A stretch of 5,250 nt of DNA from Gammaproteobacteria bacterium (lineage in GTDB: Bacteria; Pseudomonadota; Gammaproteobacteria; Steroidobacterales; Steroidobacteraceae). Under the pieces are notes generated by a model. The model saw only the letters and a list, made by a program, of their open reading frames with translations, had not been told where the DNA came from and made no database searches. Numbering within the stretch: the stretch's first letter is position 1; every line of letters starts with the position of its first letter. Position numbers and translations under genes: made by a program. Positions 1 to 4,605 of this stretch are shown here, one piece after another. The stretch is from assembly GCA_009923475.1 (NCBI GenBank), contig RFTM01000150.1, forward strand, positions 1-5,250, written 5' to 3'.

Positions 1-102
1 GGGACCGCCGAAAGGCATGAACTTCTCGCGCCGGAAACTGAGGCAGCCGCGGCCGCCGTTGCCGGCCTGCACGCGCATCTTGGCTTCATCGACGAACTTC
101 AT
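1..102 (-). CDS. obgE: ObgE/CgtA GTPase, N-terminal 34 residues (partial)
   Basis: The minus-strand reading begins [20 protein letters not shown] and continues with [14 protein letters not shown] up to the window edge. This is the start of the glycine-rich Obg fold found in ObgE/CgtA GTPases (compare the family pattern KFVDEAxIxVxAGxGGxGCxSFRREK). ObgE is a cytoplasmic GTPase that binds the 50S subunit and acts in late ribosome assembly and stress control. The ATG at 102-100 is the natural family start, with an AAGG-like ribosome-binding site about 9 nt upstream. It follows rpmA in the same direction, the classic rplU-rpmA-obgE order, but a terminator hairpin separates them. The G domain lies outside the window, so only the N-terminus is seen. 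Identification is firm. Confidence 0.93.
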   Translation of the reverse strand, partial: MKFVDEAKMRVQAGNGGRGCLSFRREKFMPFGGP

Positions 103-140
103 GGGGGCTGCCTTGCGGGTGGGGGCGCATCCGGGCCTGC

Positions 141-170
141 AAACGAAAACCCCGGCGCGCGGCCGGGGTT
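141..170 (-). terminator. Intrinsic terminator downstream of rpmA
   Basis: A perfect 9-bp inverted repeat (AACCCCGGC at 148-156, GCCGGGGTT at 162-170) encloses a 5-nt loop. Read on the minus strand, the stem is followed by a T-rich run (TTCGTTT, 147-141), the form of a Rho-independent terminator. It lies 26 nt past the rpmA stop and 38 nt before the obgE start, so it should end or attenuate the rplU-rpmA transcript before obgE. Confidence 0.85.
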
Positions 171-196
171 CGCGTGGAAGATCCGGGAGCGCGGCC

Positions 197-454
197 TCAG
201 TCGGCGACGACGCTCACGAACATCTTCTGCTCGGCGCCACGGCGCTTGAAGGCGACCTTGCCGTCCTTCAGCGCGAACAGCGTGTGGTCCGTGCCGATGC
301 CGACGTTCTCGCCCGGGCGGTACTGGGTGCCGCGCTGGCGGATGATGATGTTGCCCGCCACGACCTGCTCGCCGCCGAAGGCCTTCACGCCGAGGCGCTT
401 GCTGTGGGACTCGCGGCCGTTCTTGGTGCTGCCGCCTGCCTTTTTATGTGCCAT
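197..454 (-). CDS. rpmA: 50S ribosomal protein L27
   Basis: The 85-residue product starts [20 protein letters not shown] and has the L27 hallmarks: the basic N-terminal tail that reaches toward the peptidyl transferase centre, then [24 protein letters not shown] and [16 protein letters not shown]. The length is normal for bacterial L27. No N-terminal extension precedes the AHKK sequence, so the Firmicutes-type protease-cleaved form does not apply. The ATG at 454-452 is preceded by GGAG/GAGAG purine tracts. It is the second gene of the rplU-rpmA unit, 33 nt after the rplU stop, and is followed by a strong terminator. Its leader closely resembles the rplU leader. Confidence 0.98.
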   Translation of the reverse strand: MAHKKAGGSTKNGRESHSKRLGVKAFGGEQVVAGNIIIRQRGTQYRPGENVGIGTDHTLFALKDGKVAFKRRGAEQKMFVSVVAD

Positions 455-487
455 GTGACTCTCGCTCCGGAAAAGGGGTGCGGTGGA

Positions 488-802
488 TCAGCCGGCGTTG
501 ATGCCGGTGACCTTGACCTCGGTGAACTTCTGGCGGTGGTTCTTCATGCGCAGGTAGTGCTTGCGACGGCGGAACTTGACGATGCTCACCTTGTCGCCCT
601 GCCCGTGACGCTGCACGGTGGCGGTGACCGACGCGCCCTTGACCTTGGGCGAACCGACCGTCACGGAAGCGCCCGTGCCGACGAGCAGCACGTCGTCGAA
701 CTTGACCTCGGTGCCCGCCTCGGCGGTGAGAAGCTCGATGCGCAGGACCGACCCTGCCTCGACCCGATACTGTTTGCCGCCCGTGGCGATGACCGCGTAC
801 AT
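488..802 (-). CDS. rplU: 50S ribosomal protein L21
   Basis: The 104-residue product begins MYAVIATGGKQYRVEAGSVL, the typical L21 start. It contains VKFRRRKHYLRMKNHRQKFTEVKVTGI near the C-terminus, the conserved RNA-binding signature (KFRRRKxYxxxxGHRQxxTxxxIxxI pattern). L21 binds 23S rRNA in the large subunit and contacts L20. The length is standard. The ATG at 802-800 is preceded by GGTGGAG, a good Shine-Dalgarno match, and a predicted leader of about 20 nt from the promoter at 830-858. It is the first gene of the unit with rpmA and diverges from the polyprenyl synthase gene. Nothing is abnormal in the coding sequence. Confidence 0.98.
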   Translation of the reverse strand: MYAVIATGGKQYRVEAGSVLRIELLTAEAGTEVKFDDVLLVGTGASVTVGSPKVKGASVTATVQRHGQGDKVSIVKFRRRKHYLRMKNHRQKFTEVKVTGINAG

Positions 803-829
803 GATGACTCCACCCGGAAAAGGTCGCGC

Positions 830-858
830 ATTCTACTGACGCGCCCCCCTCGGGTCAA
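830..858 (-). promoter_or_regulatory. Sigma-70 promoter of rplU-rpmA
   Basis: On the minus strand TTGACC (858-853) and TAGAAT (835-830) are separated by exactly 17 bp. This is a strong match to the -35/-10 consensus. A start point near 823 would give a leader of about 20 nt. The discriminator (GCGCGACC) is G/C-rich, as in ribosomal promoters under stringent control; that regulation is inferred, not shown. Confidence 0.8.
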
Positions 859-977
859 ACCTTTCTGCGGCCCCAACTCCCTGTCCCGTCAAGGGCTTAC
901 CCCCCTACCGCCGAAGGCCTGCGCCCACCCGCCGGGCATCCCGCAACCGCCTCCCGGTCGGGACAGGCCGTTTCCGT

Positions 978-983
978 TACCAT
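978..983 (+). promoter_or_regulatory. Possible -10 element of the ispB-type gene
   Basis: TACCAT lies 6 nt before the ATG at 990. No Shine-Dalgarno sequence is visible upstream of that ATG, and no good -35 box is seen near 955-960. If this -10 is real, transcription would start at or next to the ATG and the mRNA would be leaderless. A perfect short palindrome (TCCCG-GT-CGGGA, 952-963) sits where the -35 region would be. This is a weak call based on position. Confidence 0.35.
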
Positions 984-989
984 TCCCGC

Positions 990-1964
990 ATGAGTCCCCT
1001 CGCCACCGTCAAGGAACTCGTCCGCGACGACCTCGTGGCCGTGGACGCCGTCATCCGCGCCAGCATGAAGAGCGTGGTCCCGCTGGTCGACCAGGTCGCC
1101 GAGCACATCATCGCCGGCGGCGGCAAGCGCCTCCGGCCTCTCATCGTCCTGCTCGCGGCCCGGGCCTGCAGTTACCGCGGCGCGAGCCATATCGACGCGG
1201 CGGCCTTCATCGAGTTCATCCACACCGCCACGCTGCTCCACGACGACGTCGTCGACGGCTCCGAGCGCCGCCGCGGCCGGCACACCGCCAACTCGGTCTA
1301 CGGCAATTCGGCGAGCGTCCTGGTCGGCGATTTCGTGTACTCGCGCGCCTTCCAGATGATGGCCGCCATCGGCTCGCAGCGCGTCATGGAGATCATGTCC
1401 GAGGCGACCAACGTCATCGCCGAGGGCGAGGTCCTGCAGCTCATGAACGCCGGCGACCCGGACACCACGCAGCAGCGCTATCTCGAGGTCATCCATAGGA
1501 AGACCGCCAAGCTGTTCGAGGCCGGGGCCGAGGTCGCGGCGGTGCTCGCCGGGGCGAGCCCGAGCCAGCAGCGCGCCCTCGCCGATTACGGCCGGCACCT
1601 CGGCACGGCCTACCAGCTCATCGACGACGTGCTCGACTACCAGTCGGACCCCGCCGAGCGCGGCAAGAACCTGGGCGACGACCTCGCCGAGGGCAAGCCC
1701 ACCCTGCCGCTGATCCACGCCCTGCGCCTGTCCGGGGACGACGGGGTGAAGCGGCTGATCCGCAACGCCATCGAGCAGGGCGGCCTCGAGCAGCTCGAGG
1801 TCATCGTGGCCGCGATTGAATCGACCGGGGCACTTGAGTACACTCGCCGCCTCGCGCAAGACGAGGCCGACAGGGCGTTGATGGCGCTGCAAGCGCTCCC
1901 CGAAACACCCTGCAAACAAGGCCTTGCGGCGCTCGCGCGGTTCGCCGTCGAGCGCAGTTCTTGA
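990..1964 (+). CDS. ispB: Long-chain polyprenyl diphosphate synthase (octaprenyl type)
   Basis: The 324-residue protein is a trans-prenyltransferase that elongates farnesyl diphosphate with isopentenyl diphosphate, giving the side chain of ubiquinone. Visible motifs are GGGKRLRP (residues 43-50, IPP binding), the first aspartate-rich motif LHDDVVDGSERRRG (DDxxD at 85-89), KT (171-172), the second aspartate-rich motif IDDVLDY (DDxxD at 212-216), and GDDLAEGKPTLP (229-240). The length matches IspB. Chain length (octa- versus nona- or decaprenyl) cannot be fixed from sequence alone. The location diverging from rplU-rpmA-obgE is the usual ispB position in gammaproteobacteria. The ATG at 990 gives the normal family N-terminus but lacks a clear ribosome-binding site. 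The stop at 1962-1964 is 3 nt before a tRNA gene. Confidence 0.94.
   Translation: MSPLATVKELVRDDLVAVDAVIRASMKSVVPLVDQVAEHIIAGGGKRLRPLIVLLAARACSYRGASHIDAAAFIEFIHTATLLHDDVVDGSERRRGRHTANSVYGNSASVLVGDFVYSRAFQMMAAIGSQRVMEIMSEATNVIAEGEVLQLMNAGDPDTTQQRYLEVIHRKTAKLFEAGAEVAAVLAGASPSQQRALADYGRHLGTAYQLIDDVLDYQSDPAERGKNLGDDLAEGKPTLPLIHALRLSGDDGVKRLIRNAIEQGGLEQLEVIVAAIESTGALEYTRRLAQDEADRALMALQALPETPCKQGLAALARFAVERSS
1816..1844 (+). promoter_or_regulatory. Possible internal promoter for tRNA-Pro
   Basis: Within the ispB-type coding region, TTGAAT (1816-1821) and TACACT (1839-1844) are separated by exactly 17 bp and followed by a G/C-rich discriminator (CGCCGCC). Each hexamer matches the sigma-70 consensus at 4 of 6 positions. 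The predicted start near 1851 would give a precursor leader of about 117 nt before the tRNA. The underlying codons (ATT, GCA, CTT, ACT) are atypically A/T-rich for this gene, which suggests the DNA is constrained for something besides protein. Inferred, with no direct proof. Confidence 0.45.
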
Positions 1965-1967
1965 GAT

Positions 1968-2044
1968 CGGGATGTAGCTCAGCCTGGTAGAGCACTACGT
2001 TCGGGACGTAGGAGTCGGAGGTTCAAATCCTCTCATCCCGACCA
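1968..2044 (+). tRNA. proK: tRNA-Pro (anticodon CGG), CCA encoded
   Basis: A full cloverleaf is visible. The 7-bp acceptor stem CGGGATG/CATCCCG is perfect and has C1-G72 and A73, the bacterial proline identity elements. The D arm is GCTC/GAGC with a GG pair in its loop. The anticodon stem CTACG/CGTAG holds the loop TTCGGGA, giving anticodon CGG at 2002-2004 with G37. The T arm GGAGG/CCTCT (one G-T wobble) has the loop TTCAAAT. The CCA end is encoded at 2042-2044. It reads CCG codons, which are common in this G/C-rich genome. It begins 3 nt after the upstream stop codon on the same strand, so co-transcription and RNase P processing from the ispB message are likely unless the internal promoter is used. 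Confidence 0.97.
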
Positions 2045-2060
2045 CCTCACGCCGAATCCG

Positions 2061-2075
2061 GCCCTAAGCCAGGGC
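2061..2075. terminator. Weak hairpin between tRNA-Pro and the convergent lipoprotein gene
   Basis: GCCCT (2061-2065) and AGGGC (2071-2075) form a 5-bp stem with a 5-nt loop. It lies 16 nt after the tRNA and 6 nt past the end of the convergent gene. No T-run follows on either strand, so it may be a weak bidirectional terminator or only a processing boundary. A 10-bp perfect palindrome, AGTGATCACT (2077-2086), lies next to it and contains the convergent gene's stop codon. Confidence 0.4.
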
Positions 2076-2081
2076 AAGTGA

Positions 2082-2519
2082 TCACTGGCGGGGAGTCACC
2101 ACGATGGTCACCGTCGCGCCAGGGGCGAGCGTGACGCCCTCCACTTGTATGGTGGCGATGCGGGTGTCATGGCTGAACACGAGACTGCTCACCTTCCCCT
2201 GCACCGCGCTCAGAAGCGTCCACCCCTTCGAAGGCATGCCCGAGAAAAAATGCCCGTATGTCTCGGCGGTTGTGAGTGGCGACCGAAGCACCACCCGCCC
2301 TAGCCAACGGTCATCCGCTCCGATGACGAACGACGCGTCGCTGTTAATCTTCGAGTCTTGCGGAAGAGGGATGTCGGTGATCTGAAGCACCTTTGACGGC
2401 TCGCCCGAGGCCACGCCCCGATCGGCGCGGGAGTCGACGGCCTCCAGGGTCGCCGACGGCGTCGTCGAGCATGCGGAGACGGCCAAGCCGAGCAACAAGA
2501 CAGGCAGTGCGAGACGCAT
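2082..2519 (-). CDS. Small predicted lipoprotein of unknown function
   Basis: The 145-residue product starts MRLALPVLLLGLAVSACSTT, a short basic-hydrophobic signal ending in a lipobox (V-S-A-C) with the lipidated cysteine at residue 17. It should be exported and anchored in a membrane. The mature part contains LQITDIPLPQDSKIN, a segment GADDRWLGRVVLRSPLTT (about 68-84), a short helix (AETYGHFFSGMPSKGW) and C-terminal beta-like strands. The look is of a small compact alpha/beta domain seen in uncharacterised proteobacterial lipoproteins; I cannot name a family. The ATG at 2519-2517 was chosen because it gives the signal peptide directly and follows a strong GGGAGGAGGGG purine tract. The same frame is open further upstream to 2822, but that extension would bury the signal. 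It is convergent with ispB-tRNA and visibly less G/C-rich than ispB. Confidence 0.85.
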   Translation of the reverse strand: MRLALPVLLLGLAVSACSTTPSATLEAVDSRADRGVASGEPSKVLQITDIPLPQDSKINSDASFVIGADDRWLGRVVLRSPLTTAETYGHFFSGMPSKGWTLLSAVQGKVSSLVFSHDTRIATIQVEGVTLAPGATVTIVVTPRQ

Positions 2520-2808
2520 GATGGACCCCTCCTCCCTACCCAGCCTTTGCGACACGATCTTCGAGCGGACGGAGATGCCGCCCCACCACGGCGATAACAG
2601 TACCTTAAAACTCGGCGACCCGTCGAGCGCGGCATTCCCCGCACGGGCCGCTCCGCGTTGAGGGCGGAACGCGGGCATCCCGAACATCAGTGAACATCGG
2701 CACCGCAGGCGAATCACGCCCGGCGGGCATCTGATGCCAGCAGACGAGAGCCCGTGGTCCTCGGGCGATCGGTCCAGTGCCGCAGGAAGCGCCGTGGCTT
2801 GTCTATGG
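2520..2808. other. Intergenic region upstream of the lipoprotein gene
   Basis: These 289 bases hold no gene I can support. An A/T-richer patch at 2594-2610 (minus strand TTTTAAGGTACTGTTAT) could contain the lipoprotein promoter, with TGTTAT (2599-2594) as a possible -10, but no matching -35 is evident. Short inverted repeats occur at 2726-2738 (GGCAT-CTG-ATGCC) and near 2752-2769 (GCCCG with CGGGC); the latter lies about 40 nt past the end of the degraded methyltransferase gene. None has a T-run. Confidence 0.4.
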
Positions 2809-3893
2809 TCAGGGGATCGCACCCTCCCGCCTCAACTGAGGCAGGACGGTCGCCAGCAGGTCCCGCGCCTCCTGCTCAAGGCGAGCGCGCAACCGCACCG
2901 GAGCGACGAGCAGTTCACCGTCCCGCACCAGTCGTCGCCCGAGGCGCGCCAGGCCCGCCTCGGCCTCGCGCGCGATGGCGGGCGGATCGGCGACGCCGCG
3001 CCGCCAGGCCTCGATCATCAGCATCGCCGCGAAACCGACCTCCACGCCCCCGCCGGTGACCGGGCTCGCGAGCCACGATGGACCGGGGCTGCGTTGAAGA
3101 ACTCGTGCGCGAGATAGGCGACGTCCTTGTGACGGATGGTGCGCCACTCCGCCTCCAGGCCGGGATGCGCCTCCACCCACGCGGCATCGCGCAGCACGCG
3201 CGCCCCCGCATGCGCCATCGCCGCCTCGATCCGCGCGGCGAGCGGCATCGCGGACGGTTGCGCCGCCGCATGGGCGACCAGCAGTTCGCGCAGCGGCGAC
3301 ATCGGCGCCCACCCCGGCAGCGCGTTGTAAGAGACGAAGAGCACGCCGCCCGGCCGAAGTCGGCGCGCGGCGAAGCGCACGATGCAGTCGCGGTTCGCCT
3401 CCGACACCCAGCTCCACACGCCGTACAGGCCGATGAAGTCGAACTGCGGCAGGTCGTCGCGGGCGCAGAACACGGCGAACGGTTGGTCCGCCGCCTCGAG
3501 CCTCGCCGCCGTGCCGGCGACCAAAGCCCGGACGTTCGCGGCATGCGCCGCGAGCAGGTCCGTGCCCCACCAACGCGCACGGCCCGCCACCGCATGGATC
3601 GCGAGGCTCAGTCCCTGGCCGTATCCGAGCTCGCAGGCCGTCGCCACTTCCGGCGGCTCGATGCCCGCTCGCCGCAGCGCCGCCTGCATGCGCGCGGGAT
3701 CGAGGTCAGGGTGGTAGCCGTAGGTATAGGGGATCTCCTCGACATACCCTTCGGCGCAGTCGGCCCGTTCGGCGGCATTTGCATCGGCGTCATCCACCGC
3801 GCGGATGGTATCTCCCGGGCGGTGTTTTGCGGCATCCTTGCACGGTAACGCGTGGATACCGCGGTGGATGCAGCGCCCGGGGCCCGACGCCAC
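2809..3893 (-). pseudogene. SAM-dependent methyltransferase with regulatory domain, frameshifted and probably internally deleted
   Basis: The upstream frame (3893-3018) encodes IPYTYGYHPDLDP, then ACELGYGQGLS (residues 87-96, SAM-binding motif I), WWGTD (acidic end of the next strand), FDFIGLYGVWSWVS and RPGGVLFVSYNALPGW. These are marks of the class I methyltransferases that carry a 'methyltransferase regulatory domain'. Family-like sequence ends at YLAHEFFNAA near 3090. A different frame then continues SWLASPVTGGGVEVG and ends with LLATVLPQLRREGAIP (stop 2811-2809), resembling the usual C-terminal part. Both halves together span about 360 codons, while I recall intact members of about 500, so the central regulatory region appears lost as well as the frame. 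The start is uncertain: ATG 3893 gives an unusually long N-terminus, and a GTG at 3797-3795 is an alternative. Substrate is unknown. Confidence 0.75.
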
Positions 3894-3951
3894 GGCGCGA
3901 TCCCGGCCCTGCCACCGCGACCCGTATCGGCGACCGACGGAGTGACCGAAG
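3894..3951. other. Divergent intergenic region with YhhN ribosome-binding site
   Basis: This short gap separates the degraded methyltransferase from the YhhN-family gene. GGAG at 3939-3942 lies 9 nt before the ATG at 3952 and is its likely ribosome-binding site. No convincing -35/-10 pair was found for either direction. If the methyltransferase begins at the GTG 3797, the true intergenic space extends from 3798. Confidence 0.5.
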
Positions 3952-4605
3952 ATGCGTGACCGGCTGCTGCTCTCGATCGGCCTCGCGACTGCGGCCGCTC
4001 ATCTTTTCGGGCTCGTCGGGGACCACTACGCGCTGCGGCTCGCCACCAAGGCGCTGCCGGTCCTGTGCCTTGCCGCGTGGCTCGCGCCCTTCCCCGATGC
4101 CGACCACCGGCGCATCGCGATGGCCCTCGCCTTGAGCGCTGTCGGCGACCTGCTGCTCGGGTTCCAGCCGCCGTTCTTCGTGCCCGGGCTCGTCGCTTTC
4201 CTCGGCGCGCAGGTGGTCTACATCGTCGCCTTCACCGCTCGCGACCGTCGTCCGCAGTGGCTGCGCGCCGCGCCGGCGGCGCTGTTCGGCGCCGCCTCCT
4301 TCCTTTGGCTCGCACCGAACCTCGGCGCGCTGCGGGGCGCGGTCGCGGCCTACATCGTCGCCATCTGCCTGATGCTGTGGCGCGCCTGGGCGGCGGTCGG
4401 CGGCGGACATCCGCGGCGGCTCACCGTCTTCGCCGCGCTGGGCGCGACGGCGTTCGCGCTCAGCGACCTGCTGGTCGCCTACAACCGCTTCATCGCGCCG
4501 GTGCTCGCGCTGCAGGTGCTGTTGATGCTGCTCTATTGGGCCGCGCAGTGGCTGATCGCGGCCTCGGTCGCGCGCCGCACCGCGGACGTTCAGTCGAAGG
4601 ACTGA
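3952..4605 (+). CDS. YhhN/TMEM86-family membrane protein (lysoplasmalogenase-like)
   Basis: The 217-residue protein is almost entirely hydrophobic, with about seven to eight predicted membrane helices. It shows the YhhN pattern in order: ATKALPVLCLAAW (TK at 32-33), LSAVGDLLLGF (GD at 65-66), PGLVAFLGAQVVYIVAF (78-94), AYIVAICLMLWRAW (133-146), ATAFALSDLLVAYNRF (SD at 171-172) and YWAAQWLIA (195-203). Characterised family members (TMEM86B, and a Legionella homologue) hydrolyse the vinyl-ether bond of lysoplasmalogens; the conserved aspartates are the candidate catalytic residues. Whether this bacterium has plasmalogen-like lipids is unknown, so the activity is inferred by family. The ATG at 3952 has GGAG 9 nt upstream. 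It is intact, converges with the next gene and overlaps its 3' end by 16 bp. Confidence 0.88.
   Translation: MRDRLLLSIGLATAAAHLFGLVGDHYALRLATKALPVLCLAAWLAPFPDADHRRIAMALALSAVGDLLLGFQPPFFVPGLVAFLGAQVVYIVAFTARDRRPQWLRAAPAALFGAASFLWLAPNLGALRGAVAAYIVAICLMLWRAWAAVGGGHPRRLTVFAALGATAFALSDLLVAYNRFIAPVLALQVLLMLLYWAAQWLIAASVARRTADVQSKD
4590..4605. repeat. Perfect palindromic hairpin formed by overlapping gene ends
   Basis: TCAGTC (4590-4595), loop GAAG and GACTGA (4600-4605) form a perfect 6-bp stem. The element exactly equals the overlap of the two convergent genes. The outer three bases of each arm are the TGA stop of one gene, so both proteins end in a similar way (QSKD and QSFD). It has no T-run and is short, so a terminator role is uncertain. 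Confidence 0.6.

Noticed and set aside
17..1498. Plus-strand open frame of 493 codons across rpmA, rplU and the start of ispB
   Set aside because: It runs through two ribosomal protein genes, a promoter and a terminator, and its sequence resembles no protein family.
897..1919. Long minus-strand open frame (340 codons) opposite the ispB-type gene
   Set aside because: It is antisense to a gene with clear motifs, has low-complexity Arg/Ala/Gly/Val-rich content, and is the usual by-product of G/C-rich codon bias.
1968..2044. tRNA-Pro as an occupied phage or island attachment site
   Set aside because: No second copy of the tRNA 3' end and no integrase gene are present in the window.
2520..2822. 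N-terminal extension of the lipoprotein reading frame
   Set aside because: It would place 101 unrelated residues before a perfect lipoprotein signal peptide, and the internal ATG at 2519 has a strong ribosome-binding site.
3078..3848. Plus-strand open frame of 256 codons opposite the methyltransferase
   Set aside because: The Arg/His-rich product has no motif, while the minus strand carries clear methyltransferase motifs.
3794..3867. Imperfect inverted repeat (CCACCGCG...GTATC against GATACCGCGGTGG) near the methyltransferase start
   Set aside because: One arm carries a 6-nt insertion and the spacing is about 42 nt. In G/C-rich DNA this is weak evidence for an operator or mobile-element end.
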